Shown: positions 53,252 to 62,226, numbered from the stretch's first letter. The stretch: DNA of 64,000 bases from Rosenbergiella australiborealis (GCF_018494035.1 NZ_JABBFO010000008.1:62001-126000), one strand, 5' to 3'. The notes: generated from the sequence alone by a model not told the origin. Made by a program: numbers and translations.

Positions 53252-53390
53252 AGTTATCTACCACAAGCAAAGAGTTAAAGACACACAGGCTAATGTGGAC
53301 ATAACTGCAAGAAAATTCAAGTAACTTATGTGCTGAACCACTGAATTTCTTGAATAAAGCGTAGGTGTGATCATCGAGGTGAGCGATTGG

Positions 53391-53415
53391 GAAAAACGAG
53401 AGGGTTTCCCCTCTC
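53391..53415 (-). terminator. Terminator after ahr
   Basis: On the minus strand a 7-bp stem GAGAGGG / CCCTCTC with a four-base loop is followed by five T residues (53396-53392). It lies 11 bp after the ahr stop. Confidence 0.82.
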
Positions 53416-53425
53416 ATCGCGATAG

Positions 53426-54442
53426 TTAGAAATCGGCTTTCAATACGACACGGAAATTTGCTTTCCCCTGACGGACATGGTCCAGTGCATCGTTAACCTT
53501 AGACATCGGGAAGGTTTCAATCTTCGGTGTGATGTTTTTGCGTGCGGCTAACTGCAGCAGCGTGCGTAATTCACCTGGAGAACCTGTTGACGAACCACCA
53601 ATTGATTTATCGCCGGCGATCAAATCGAAAGCGGCAACTTGAATCGGTTTCATTACGGCGCCGACAGTGTGGAATTTACCTTCAGGCGCGAGCGCATCGA
53701 AGTAAGGTTTCCAATCAAGATCCACCGCAACGGTACTCACGATCAGGTCAAAACGCCCAGCTTGTGCTTTTAATGCTTCCGCATCACGGCTATTGACCAC
53801 TTCGTCGGCCCCCAAATCGAGAATCGATTGCTTCTTACTGGGGTTAGAGCTAAAGGCCACTACTTCAGCCCCGAGGGCTTTAAGTAATTTTATGGCAAGA
53901 TGCCCTAAGCCTCCAATACCGATAACCGCAACGCGGCTCATAGCATTGATTTGGCTCATGAGCAGGGGTTTAAAAACGGTGATCCCGCCACAAAGTAGAG
54001 GCCCTGCTACAGTCGGATCTAAGGATTCTGGCAGTGGGATTACCCACTGCCAGTCGGCACGCATCTTTTGAGCAAAACCCCCACGATTCATAATGGTCGG
54101 TGTTGTGCCTGCGGCACAGTTGGAATGGTTACCACGGATACAAGCGTCGCAGTGTTGGCAGCTTTTTGCTGTCCAACCGATACCAACCATTTGCCCAATT
54201 TTCAGTCCCTTGTTCTTGGCGTTTGCGCCGAGAGCTGAAACACGTCCAGAGACTTCATGACCAGCAATGAGAGGATAGCTGGAGATCCCCCATTCATTGT
54301 CGATCATTGAGAGATCAGAGTGACAAACCCCACAGTAATCTACAGTTACTTCAACTTCTTCTTCACCCAAGGGGGCTGCCTCATATTCGTAGAGTTCTAA
54401 CGGTTTGCCGGCAGCAGGAGCAGCATAACTTTTGATCTTCAT
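53426..54442 (-). CDS. ahr: NADPH-dependent aldehyde reductase Ahr (YjgB)
   Basis: Zinc-dependent medium-chain dehydrogenase reducing a range of aldehydes to alcohols. The product is 338 residues from ATG 54442 (E. coli Ahr 339). Catalytic zinc ligands are in [11 protein letters not shown] and GHE; structural zinc cysteines in [15 protein letters not shown]; cofactor loop [13 protein letters not shown]. Blocks [28 protein letters not shown] and the C-terminus FRVVLKADF match Ahr rather than YahK. Divergent from an SDR gene. Confidence 0.9.
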   Translation of the reverse strand: MKIKSYAAPAAGKPLELYEYEAAPLGEEEVEVTVDYCGVCHSDLSMIDNEWGISSYPLIAGHEVSGRVSALGANAKNKGLKIGQMVGIGWTAKSCQHCDACIRGNHSNCAAGTTPTIMNRGGFAQKMRADWQWVIPLPESLDPTVAGPLLCGGITVFKPLLMSQINAMSRVAVIGIGGLGHLAIKLLKALGAEVVAFSSNPSKKQSILDLGADEVVNSRDAEALKAQAGRFDLIVSTVAVDLDWKPYFDALAPEGKFHTVGAVMKPIQVAAFDLIAGDKSIGGSSTGSPGELRTLLQLAARKNITPKIETFPMSKVNDALDHVRQGKANFRVVLKADF

Positions 54443-54652
54443 CTCTTTTCCCATTTTGGTGATGGATAACAAATATTAATCAGAATAATAGGGCAGCTAT
54501 TCTGCCATTAGAAAAGTGTAGTCGACAAAGCCACTTTGTGCGGCAAGTTGCGTAATATCGGACGCTACACTAGCCTTAAAGGATATTTTTAAATTTTGTC
54601 GTGACGAATGCGGCGAAGTCTATTCTTTAGTCAGAGTATTTCAGGAGGAGTT

Positions 54653-55507
54653 ATGAGCAAGAAGACGGTGTTAATTACCGGTGCCGGCAGTGGATTTGGT
54701 CGAGAAACTGCCTTCCTTTTAGCGAAGAAAGGTTTTGACGTCATTGCTACGACGGAAATTATTGCTCAAGTTCAAACTCTTAAGAATGAAGCGCATGCAT
54801 TGGGGCTAACCCTGCAGGTTGAAAAATTAGATATCACTGATGAGAATGACCGGCTACGCGCCGCACAATGGTCGATCGATGTGTTGATTAACAATGCGGG
54901 TATTTCAGAAGGCGGGGCAGTTGTTGATTTGCCGGAAGACAAGTTACGCCGACAATTTGAAGTCAACGTATTTGGTACCATTCTGTTGACACAGCTTTTC
55001 GCTCGTCAGTTTATCGAGAAAAAACAGGGTAAAATCGTTTTTATCTCATCGGTAGCAGGAATTACCACCGATCCTTTCGCAGGCGCTTATTCTGCCTCTA
55101 AGCACGCGCTAGAAGGTTTTGCTGAGGCATTGAATACTGAGCTTCAAGAATTTGGTGTTCAAGTCGCAACGGTCAACCCTGGTCCGATATTAACCGGTTT
55201 TAATGACCGTATGTTTGAATCTTGGACGCATTGGTGGCCAGAAGACAAGTTAGATACTGTTTTTGATTACCAAGAAATTGCATTTCCGCATGAGCAGTTT
55301 CATCCCTATCAGGTTTCAGAGGTGATTGCTCGGGTAGTCAGCGGTGAAATCACTCAATATCGTAATGTTGTGCCAGAAGAAATTATTGAGGGTACGCAGC
55401 AACAAATGAATGAGGTTTGGTCTCGTCAGGTGACAGAAAAAGCCTCGCGGCACCCATTGGTACAGAAAGCCTATGAGATCGATCCTGAAACCCCTAATGG
55501 CCGATAA
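54653..55507 (+). CDS. Short-chain dehydrogenase/reductase
   Basis: Classical SDR of 284 residues from ATG 54653 (AGGAGGAG upstream). Cofactor motif TGAGSGFG at about 9-16, NNAG near 80, catalytic Ser in FISSVAG, and YSASK with Tyr/Lys. An unusual long insertion (about 185-230; MFESWTHWWPEDKLDTVFDY) follows the active site. The substrate is unknown; its divergent partner ahr is also an oxidoreductase. Confidence 0.85.
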   Translation: MSKKTVLITGAGSGFGRETAFLLAKKGFDVIATTEIIAQVQTLKNEAHALGLTLQVEKLDITDENDRLRAAQWSIDVLINNAGISEGGAVVDLPEDKLRRQFEVNVFGTILLTQLFARQFIEKKQGKIVFISSVAGITTDPFAGAYSASKHALEGFAEALNTELQEFGVQVATVNPGPILTGFNDRMFESWTHWWPEDKLDTVFDYQEIAFPHEQFHPYQVSEVIARVVSGEITQYRNVVPEEIIEGTQQQMNEVWSRQVTEKASRHPLVQKAYEIDPETPNGR

Positions 55508-55606
55508 CGGGTGGGGAAAATTTAGTCATAGCTGATGGGATCAATAGTATTGTTGCGCGATATTTAAGGCTCTGTTATAGATATTATTTTGGACAGAGGA
55601 CTCTTA

Positions 55607-56110
55607 ATGAGTGTAATAATTCGTCCGGTAACCCGATACGACGCTTCGCGGTTGGCTGAAATCTATAGTCAACCCGACGTCCAGCAGAATACGTTACAAC
55701 TTCCTTATCCTTCTACGCAGCTTTGGGAAGAACGAATCCTTAATTATCCCAATATTGGCCATATTGGTTTCGTTGCGGTGATTGGGGAAGTGGTGGTTGG
55801 CAATATCACTCTCTTTACCGAAAAAGTTATCCGGGTAAGACATAATGTCTCGTTTGGTGTTGCGGTTGATGCCAGTTATACGCGACGTGGGATAGCACAA
55901 CAATTAATTGATTTTGCGCTCGATTACGCATTCAACTGGTTGGCAGCACAACGTGTTGAGCTACGGGTTTTTAGCGATAACCTTCCAGCTATTTCCCTCT
56001 ATCAAAAATTGGGGTTTGTCGTGGAGGGGACACTTCGACAAGCGGCATTTAAAGATGGTCGTTATCAGGACATAATCGTTATGTCGAAACTTGTGAGTGA
56101 ATATTTCTGA
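55607..56110 (+). CDS. GNAT acetyltransferase resembling YhhY
   Basis: A 167-residue GNAT protein from ATG 55607 with GAGGA upstream. PDVQQNTLQLPYPS, VSFGVAVDASYTRRGIAQQL and NLPAISLYQKLGFVVEGT follow the E. coli YhhY pattern, a broad amino-acid N-acetyltransferase, at moderate similarity. E. coli yhhY lies elsewhere, so orthology is uncertain. Confidence 0.78.
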   Translation: MSVIIRPVTRYDASRLAEIYSQPDVQQNTLQLPYPSTQLWEERILNYPNIGHIGFVAVIGEVVVGNITLFTEKVIRVRHNVSFGVAVDASYTRRGIAQQLIDFALDYAFNWLAAQRVELRVFSDNLPAISLYQKLGFVVEGTLRQAAFKDGRYQDIIVMSKLVSEYF

Positions 56111-56265
56111 GTGTCGTATCTTACTCTCCCATCTTGTTTGTCGCTATCTTGATAATTCAGGCTATTTCCCCTTATTGTTTTATTTTGGCCGAGTTTATTT
56201 ACGTACTACTTATCATCTATTTTCTCATCGTGTATTGCAATCTCACGGTATAACCGGAGGCGTTA

Positions 56266-56403
56266 GTGAAAAAAAGTCAACTTCCGACTAAAATTTGTAC
56301 TGTTTGTGGGCGTCCTTTTACGTGGAGAAAAAAATGGGAGAATTGTTGGGATGAAGTAAAAAAGTGCTCAGAACGTTGTCGACGCAAGTCATTGGGCAAT
56401 TAG
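56266..56403 (+). CDS. DUF2256 zinc-ribbon protein (45 residues)
   Basis: A very short gene from GTG 56266 (CCGGAGG six bases upstream) to TAG 56403. The product has the DUF2256 pattern: [15 protein letters not shown] and KKCSERCRR, i.e. two CxxC-like cysteine pairs that should bind zinc. In other bacteria DUF2256 genes often accompany cryptochrome/photolyase genes; none is adjacent here. Function unknown. Confidence 0.85.
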   Translation: MKKSQLPTKICTVCGRPFTWRKKWENCWDEVKKCSERCRRKSLGN

Positions 56404-56586
56404 ACGCACACTACTAGTATTTCCAGCTACATACCCTTTTTTATTCGGTACACAATCTGTACATAGAGGCAAGCAAACGAAGCGGCACCAAAGCGAAGCA
56501 AATCCAGGACATTAAACTGAGAAGTCATTGATAATAAGCCAGTAAATGCGGTATCATCGAAACAAGGTGAAACACTACCGCGCAAT

Positions 56587-56658
56587 GTCTCCTTAGTTAA
56601 ACGGATATAACGAGCCCCTCCTAAGGGCTAATTGCAGGTTCGATTCCTGCAGGGGACA
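56587..56658 (+). tRNA. argW: tRNA-Arg (anticodon CCT), argW-like, phage integration target
   Basis: A cloverleaf with acceptor GTCTCCT / AGGGGAC, anticodon loop CTCCTAA and T loop GGTTCGATTCC; it follows E. coli argW closely. The discriminator A is followed by CTT, so the CCA end is not encoded, unlike the other tRNAs in this window. Its 3' end is repeated at 59846, consistent with integration into this tRNA gene. Confidence 0.92.
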
Positions 56659-56659
56659 C
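56641..56659 (+). repeat. Probable attL (3' end of argW)
   Basis: The 19 bases starting CGATTCCTGCAGG recur at 59846-59865 as a direct repeat with one G missing. Integrases of the P4/P22 type use exactly this part of argW. The copies flank 3.2 kb of phage-like DNA. Confidence 0.75.
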
Positions 56660-56820
56660 TTTTCACGCTTCCACCGACCTCCGCCTACCTCCACAGGATT
56701 CCCGCCAACCCTGATTAAATCAAAATTAACTTTCCACTGACCTCCATCAATGTCCATTGATAGCCGCACTCTATTTTGGGTAAAAGTTGGGTAAAATAAT
56801 TTACCTGAGATTTTTTACCC

Positions 56821-56961
56821 ATGCTGACGGTCAAACAGATAGAGGCAGCCAAGCCAAAAGATAAGCCCTGTCGACTGCTAGACTCTGACGGACTTTATCT
56901 ATACATACCTGCTTCAGGAAAAAAGGCCAACAGTACCGTACCACCAATATGGACGTGTTAA
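56821..56961 (+). pseudogene. Stump of a P4-type integrase
   Basis: The first about 36 codons encode MLTVKQIEAAKPKDKPCRLL then DSDGLYLYIPASGKK, the start of the arm-binding (DUF4102) domain of P4-family tyrosine integrases, which are about 400 residues. The reading then runs into unrelated sequence (phage tail fragment) and stops at 56961. The catalytic domain is absent. It lies 163 bp after argW in the orientation normal for an integrase at attL. Confidence 0.85.
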
Positions 56962-57512
56962 CCCAGTTCAAAGTGGCGCGTAAGTTACTCCCGGTACTAG
57001 CAGAGATGGTAACCGGGCGACTGGCGCAGAAATTCCCCGAACTGAATAAATTCCTCCAGGCGTCGAAAGAGGAAGTAACAGCGCTATGGGATGCGTTTGT
57101 AATGCTGTTTACCGATCCGCTGCAATTCCTTGAAAACCTGAAAGGCGAAATCAAAGGGCTGCTGGATTCTCTATTGTGGGAGGGTGCTGGCAATACGATT
57201 TTTGATTTCCTCACCAGCGCAGGCAAAGAAATAACCGAACTGTGGAACGGACTGGAAAAGCTGATTGATAAAGTGGTGGGTATCGCCCTGAAAGGCTTTG
57301 GCGAAATCGGCAAAGCGTGGCAGAAGGTAAAACGCTGGTTCGGTATGGGCGAGGACGAAGTAGCGAACCGGCAGGTTTCGCAGCGTACAGACGTGCGGAT
57401 TGACAATATCGAGATCCAGACGCAGGCCACCGATGCGAAAGGTATAGCGCAGGAGATCCCCGGCAATTTGAAAGATGCCACTTGGCATTTTGATGATGGT
57501 CTGAGAGCATAA
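56949..57512 (+). pseudogene. C-terminal fragment of a phage tail tape-measure-like protein
   Basis: An open stretch of 187 codons with amphipathic helices (FPELNKFLQASKEEVTALWDAF), GIALKGFGEIGKAWQKVKRWF and an end VRIDNIEIQTQATDAKGIAQ like the C-termini of tail tape-measure proteins. The reading frame is open upstream into the integrase stump (from about 56925), so this is a fusion joint and the true N-terminus is missing. No other tail genes are present. Confidence 0.6.
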
Positions 57513-57648
57513 AGCGTCCACTATCCCCCTGCCCGGAATCTGCAAAAAATTATGGGCAGAGGCTGTACAACGTTTACACTTCAACCCACCAGTGCGTATT
57601 ATTCCCTGTGAAGACCTCCACGGACGATAACACAAGGAATGTATCACG

Positions 57649-58404
57649 ATGGCCGCACTACAGCTCCCCTGTACTTTATTCAAAACTCAAAAATGGATGG
57701 ACGATTACAGCGCCAGTGATATGCGCTGCGGGGATCTGACCGAAGCACAGTTAAAATCCCATTACCGACTGGATTATATTTCTGACCGGGTTGATCCCTG
57801 GACGCTTACCCGGCGTTCCTCAATGGATCGTCCTCAGTCCATGTTCTGCTGCAATCTGCGCGGCCAGGGTGAAAAGATTACCCGCCAGCAGTGTGCCACA
57901 ATGCTTTTTGATGAATTCCGCTCATTATCCCGTAAATTTTCTCTTTACGGGCCGTACAGTCACCTGATCGAAAAGATGATCACTCACATGCAGAACGGCA
58001 ACGGTACACCTTTCAGGGATATGTCGCTGGACAGGGCATTGAAAGAGCAGATAGTTAGAGATATTTCGGAGAGAAACAGTACACGCATTTTGTTATCGAA
58101 AGCCTTTAGAACAAACATAGACTGGGAAAGCAAGCATTTTCCAGTAGAAAACCGAGACAGATTAAGAGATGCAGTGCTAAGTGGTAAATTACCAAAGTTT
58201 GACAGATTCCAAGATAACTTTAACGGGATGGGGATCACTGTTCATGATACCTGGGCAACGCATATCACTATTAAATCACTGCATATTGAAAATGACCGAT
58301 ACCGGGCAGTGGTGCATTACAAAGTACAGGATCACTTTGGCCTCGACAGTGACGATATTATGGAAGCCACTGTAGAGATTACCGGGGGCCGTTATGAAAT
58401 CTAA
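57649..58404 (+). CDS. DUF3289-family protein, candidate toxin
   Basis: A 251-residue protein that I place in the DUF3289 (YPO3983-like) family on the pattern LPCTLFKTQ, MRCGDLTEAQLK, FDEFRSLSRKFS and GMGITVHDTWATHI; this is from memory. Function is not established. No signal peptide or membrane segment. It overlaps the next gene by 11 bp. The place in a phage-derived insertion and pairing with a small membrane protein gene suggest a toxin-immunity pair, which is inference. ATG 57649 has AAGGAA ten bases upstream. Confidence 0.7.
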   Translation: MAALQLPCTLFKTQKWMDDYSASDMRCGDLTEAQLKSHYRLDYISDRVDPWTLTRRSSMDRPQSMFCCNLRGQGEKITRQQCATMLFDEFRSLSRKFSLYGPYSHLIEKMITHMQNGNGTPFRDMSLDRALKEQIVRDISERNSTRILLSKAFRTNIDWESKHFPVENRDRLRDAVLSGKLPKFDRFQDNFNGMGITVHDTWATHITIKSLHIENDRYRAVVHYKVQDHFGLDSDDIMEATVEITGGRYEI

Positions 58405-58858
58405 AAATAAAAAAATTATTTGTGCGTTATTACTGGTTATTTGCGCCCTGCTGAGTTACTTCCTCTGGTTATCGTTGCGCCCCGTGGAGATCATAGCCGT
58501 TCACCAAAGACGTAACTATAGCGATGTTTTGGTGAAAAATTTCCCATTAACCGAACAAGGGAGAATCAATTGGTGGTTGAAAAACAAGAAAATGCTCAAG
58601 GACATGTATAACATCCCCAAACCTGCCCAAGATGGTTTTTTTACCATCATTTTTTGGTATTTTGGTGATGGATATAAAGAAACTGATGGGTATGACAGAC
58701 TCTGTTTTGATGATATGAAACCACCAATAAATTGCATTGATAAAAATTCGCTCATTATGGTGAACAACAGTAAGAATACCGGGCTTTATTTCATTTTAGA
58801 TAGCGGAACATATCGTATAAATGACAGCGGTAAGAGGGTAAAAAATAAGTCAGATTAG
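58394..58858 (+). CDS. DUF943-family membrane protein, candidate immunity protein
   Basis: A 154-residue protein with one N-terminal helix (about 7-27) and an extracytoplasmic domain. The blocks LSLRPVEIIAVHQR, NNFP-like VKNFPLTEQGRINWWLKNK, GDGYKETDGYDRLCFDDMK and NCIDKN match DUF943 proteins as I remember them. It overlaps the DUF3289 gene by 11 bp. A periplasmic immunity role is plausible but not shown. Confidence 0.7.
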   Translation: MKSKNKKIICALLLVICALLSYFLWLSLRPVEIIAVHQRRNYSDVLVKNFPLTEQGRINWWLKNKKMLKDMYNIPKPAQDGFFTIIFWYFGDGYKETDGYDRLCFDDMKPPINCIDKNSLIMVNNSKNTGLYFILDSGTYRINDSGKRVKNKSD

Positions 58859-58917
58859 GTTTTCCCCTCGCGTAGAGACAGCAATAAAACCATCGCCCCT
58901 ACCCGGCTTGCGGTATT

Positions 58918-59527
58918 CGCCTGGCTTCGCTGAAAGGCACTGAATACGAGGACGATGCAAAAGCGTTATGGCTGGAATATAGCACCCGTTCTCCAGCATA
59001 CAGAGAGAACTACGCCGAAGAAAAATGGGAAACCTTCGTCGCCGAGCGCTCCAGCTATCGGGGAATTTTTGCAGATTCGCAGGCGATGGGCTGGGAGAAC
59101 GAAGCGACTAAACGCGCTGCTGCCCGTCTGCAACCACGGATAGAGGCCAGAACCAACGGCCTTTATCACGTCACGCCGAAAGTTAACAAACAGACCGGAG
59201 AGATTGAAGAACCCGCCGTGTGGATGTGTTCCCCCCCTCGATGTGATTGGGCGGGGTACAGACGGCTCAGAGGAATACCTGACCCTTTCATGGGCGTGTA
59301 ACGGGCGCAAAGTGACAGAGGCGATCCCGCTCTGTGACATTGGCGAACGCGATGGCTGGCGGCGTATGAAAACGGGTGGGCTGAACGTGACGACAAAAAC
59401 CCGTGTCCGGGCAGTGCTGGGGGATTATCTGCAACTGCACGGCGATTCGACCCGCTGGAATGTGGCAAAAACTACAGGCTGGCAGTACGGCGCGTACATC
59501 ATGCTTTTTTCAGCAAGTTTCAGATAG
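58918..59527 (+). pseudogene. Frameshifted DUF927 (P4 alpha-like primase) fragment
   Basis: Frame 1 from 58918 reads YEDDAKALWLEYSTRSP ... GLYHVTPKVNKQTGEIEEPA-VWMCSP, then continues in another frame as LDVIGRGTDGSEEYLTLSW ... IGERDGWRRMKTGGLNVTT. The two join at a run of seven C residues (59231-59237); six would restore the frame. Both ends are truncated. DUF927 domains occur in plasmid and P4-type replication primases/helicases. Confidence 0.75.
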
Positions 59528-59845
59528 ACCAAGCCTTAGAAGGGTACTGAAACAGAAAAACAGGTGAAACAGGTTTTTTTGAGTCTACGTATATAATGGA
59601 ATCTTAAATTTTATAAGGTGTATATCGCTATCTGTGACAGAGGGGCGATGAACGTAAAATTGTTGAGAAATGTTGAGGTGCAAAAAAGCGTAGCAAAACG
59701 TAGAGATTGAATTGGTTCTGTGTTTGAAGTTCGGTTTAGCATCGAACATAATACAGGGGCAAAAAACATTAGGGGGCATAAAAAGGGGCACCAAAATCAT
59801 AATTCAATTAAATTACTCTTGATTTCATCGACCTACAGAAAAGGA
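59528..59845. other. Non-coding AT-rich stretch inside the insertion
   Basis: About 320 bp between the primase fragment and the right repeat. It contains T- and A-rich stretches and no open reading frame with a credible start or family; probably decayed phage DNA. Confidence 0.5.
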
Positions 59846-59865
59846 CGATTCCTGCAGGGACACCA
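59846..59865 (+). repeat. Probable attR (right copy of the argW 3' end)
   Basis: CGATTCCTGCAGG-GACACCA repeats the argW 3' end with one G deleted and, unlike the left copy, retains the CCA. Together with attL it delimits a 3.2-kb insertion. Confidence 0.72.
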
Positions 59866-59997
59866 TACCCACCTCTCCGTGACGGATGTTGTGAATGGTT
59901 GCACAATCAGTCCGGTATCCTCCAGCTATATACTCATCGACTCCTGAAGTTGCCTCATTCTAAGGAATTATGATACTGACATGATGCTCTCTGGCCG

Positions 59998-60447
59998 TCA
60001 CAGACGTGTTGTAGCATCGAGATATTGCTGCTGCTTTAAATGTCTCAACAGAACCCGCCCCTCCGGCATAAACTCAGTGCCATAGCGCACCAGGCCAATC
60101 CCCCTGAGTTCAGCATCAATGGCATAGCGCAGCTCGCCGGGAGTATGCTGGTCGAGCAGGGTGACGTTGATGCTTTTCAGGCGCGGCTCATATTTGAGTA
60201 ACACCTAGGAAAATGTCTTCAATAACTGATGTGCGGTGCCCGGCATGCCTTGTAAGATTTTGGTCATATCCGGCAGGCCATAGTCCGGCAGATGTGCCAG
60301 CGTGCCGACGCGGCAGTTAAGGATCCGCTGCATGTTGTCGAGCACAGATAAAATCATCTGGTTTTGTTCATTGACCTGATGAAGATCGAGGCCGCCAACA
60401 AAATTACCGTAAAGCATCTCGTATAATGAGGGCGAATTGCGTGGCAT
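59998..60447 (-). pseudogene. tssE: Type VI secretion baseplate gene tssE with an in-frame amber stop
   Basis: Two abutting open segments in the same frame together spell a full-length TssE (gp25-like baseplate protein, about 149 residues): NSPSLYEMLYGNFVGG, ILSVLDNMQRILNCRVGTLA, DYGLPDMTKILQGMPGTAH then LLKYEPRLKSI, ELRYAIDAELRGIGLVRYGT, FMPEGRVLLRHLKQQQYLD. They are separated by TAG at 60207-60205, where CAG (Gln) would be one base change away. ATG 60447 has AAAGGAAC upstream. No tssF or tssG follows. Confidence 0.85.
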
Positions 60448-60546
60448 GATTAGTTCCTTTCCCTAGGCGTCACAGCAAATACGCTGCCATCATTATCTCT
60501 TTCCAGCAGCGACCAACGGGCCGGGTGAATCTGACCCTGTTTATCT
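60448..60546 (-). pseudogene. Short C-terminal gene remnant
   Basis: One minus-strand frame reads EDKQGQIHPARWSLLERDND then GSVFAVTPRERN and a stop at about 60458, looking like the tail of a lost protein that once preceded tssE. It is fused out of frame to the truncated immunity gene upstream. Family not recognised. Confidence 0.4.
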
Positions 60547-60864
60547 TCAAACTCCGGCATAATCTGCCGCCATGTACCACGAATCAGTTTCTTGTTCTGT
60601 TAGGTTCAGATATTCCTGTCGATTTTTTGGGTAGTCTTTGTCTGTAATAGATACCCATTTAGGGGTGAGTGTTTTAAGTTGAGACTTACACTCAGCGTAG
60701 TAACGATCCACACACGCAACCATGTTATGACGAACCTCAGTTGTATAACCCTCTTTAAAAAATACGGTGATTATCAGGTCAAGATTCACTGCCTGGCTGC
60801 CGTCCTTGTAATTAACAGGCGCTTCTGGCAACCTCTTTTCGATATAATTCATGTTTAGTTCCAT
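60547..60864 (-). pseudogene. Truncated DUF3396-type (type VI) immunity gene
   Basis: The 105-codon reading begins MNYIEKRLPEAPV after four extra residues and contains AVNLDLIITVFFKEGYTTEVR and CVDRYYAECKSQL, the start of DUF3396 type VI immunity proteins, which are normally about 300 residues. It breaks off after WYMAADYAGV, at a joint with the unrelated remnant that follows. ATG 60864 has AAGGAAC upstream. Confidence 0.6.
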
Positions 60865-61248
60865 TATCGTTCCTTATTGGGTTGCCAGCGTGCCGACGCC
60901 TCCCAAGCAGTTATGGCCACATTCGTCAGTGCCTACACCCAGTCGATCTGTTTCAGCATCTCCAGCGTCATATTGGTGGCTTTCTGGATTTTAAGTCATG
61001 CAGCCCGAAGTTGTTTATCCGTCCATGAAACCGCAGCATATCGACTCGGGCTGACTGAACTTTTTCTGCAGCTTTTCTGATAGTGCACGCCAGCTGGCGG
61101 CGATATTGTTGATAGCTCCTTCGCTGAGCTCAGCCACGGCTTCGAGGCTTAGGTCCACGGATTGGCGCAGGTGGATGAGGAGTAAATATTGGTGGGCATA
61201 TCACGCTGATATTTTATCGCCTCCGGCATCAATGCATCTGCCGGAACA
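60865..61248. other. Decayed 384-bp stretch
   Basis: No intact gene. Minus-strand frames give broken pieces such as QSVDLSLEAVAELSEGAINN and TNMTLEMLKQIDWV interrupted by stops, suggesting remains of one or two small genes; I cannot name them. Confidence 0.4.
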
Positions 61249-62226
61249 TCAATAAATTGCTGGTGTCCCCCGGTCAGGGTGGATCATTGTCCTGCCAGTC
61301 TGGCAGGTAATCCGCTCACCCAGTACATCATCCAGAAAATACTCTGACTCATCCGGGATAACGCCATCACAGTAGCGCGTATCTTCCCAGACCAGACGCC
61401 AGTCAACATAGCGGTAATCAATGGGGTCATCGGTAATAAGCATCTCCGTATCACTTTCCATCAATACGTCGTAATAAACTTGCCGGGGAGCAGTCGTACC
61501 GCGAATAAAATAGTTGTAAGCCCCGAGGTTTTTTAAACCACGGATGCCGTCTTTAATCACCAGAAACTTATGGTTGTACAAAATCTTTACCGGCTCCCAG
61601 ATGCCGTCACAGGGCACCAGGTCGTCAGTCTCAATAATAATATCGCTACGTTCAGGAACGGGGGGAAGGTTTTGGGGGAATACCGGGTAAGGTAACGTTT
61701 TCAGGGTATGGTGATAGTTTTCAGGCTTCAGTAAATATTCAGCATCAAAAAAATTACATACACTGTTTTGAGGTGGATATAGCAGATTATCGCCCCGGTA
61801 TTCTGCAGCAATTTTCAGTTTATTCAGTTTTTCTATTTTTGGCGGATAAGCTATTTCTTGCCCACCCCGCTCATGGCATGGTAAATAAAAAAATGAATTA
61901 ACTAAACTCACCGGCCGGAAAAGTTGATCGAATTCACCGGTTTTAAACTGCCATACCTGTCGGTTGCCCATCGCCAGTTCAGGCAATCCTTCATCATAAA
62001 GACGCAGTGCATCGTATGCCCAGATAATAACCTCTTTATCAAATCCCTTGGTGATTTCCTCCGGCCAGGTTTTCAGTGCCTGTTCATATTGTTGGGTAAA
62101 ACAGGCCCAGGCATCCCGTTTGCGCTGCCACAGACTGTAGCTGCTCAGGCGCTGTAACAGCCAGAATAGCTTGCGACGTACCTGCTCATCGCTCATCGGG
62201 TATTTTGTTTTTTCGATGCTCATCAT
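61249..62226 (-). CDS. Predicted polymorphic-toxin immunity protein (Imm71/Imm72-like)
   Basis: A 325-residue soluble protein without signal peptide. The N-terminus SDEQVRRKLFWLLQRLSSYS then LWQRKRDAWACF and the later PCDGIWEPVKI motif resemble immunity proteins encoded after type VI effectors (Imm71/Imm72 group), assigned from memory. ATG 62226 has AAAGGAGGTGA, a near-perfect ribosome-binding site, and overlaps the stop of the frameshifted gene upstream (ATGATGA). This is the only intact gene of the right-hand cluster. Confidence 0.6.
   Translation of the reverse strand: MMSIEKTKYPMSDEQVRRKLFWLLQRLSSYSLWQRKRDAWACFTQQYEQALKTWPEEITKGFDKEVIIWAYDALRLYDEGLPELAMGNRQVWQFKTGEFDQLFRPVSLVNSFFYLPCHERGGQEIAYPPKIEKLNKLKIAAEYRGDNLLYPPQNSVCNFFDAEYLLKPENYHHTLKTLPYPVFPQNLPPVPERSDIIIETDDLVPCDGIWEPVKILYNHKFLVIKDGIRGLKNLGAYNYFIRGTTAPRQVYYDVLMESDTEMLITDDPIDYRYVDWRLVWEDTRYCDGVIPDESEYFLDDVLGERITCQTGRTMIHPDRGTPAIY

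Noticed and set aside
56416-59935. Second imperfect direct repeat flanking the insertion: TCCAGCTACATACCC at 56422 and TCCAGCTATATACTC at 59921
   Set aside because: Short with two mismatches in 15; it could be a duplicated flank but chance cannot be excluded.
60877-61080. Plus-strand open reading of 67 codons
   Set aside because: No ribosome-binding site or family, and it is antisense to decayed minus-strand gene pieces.
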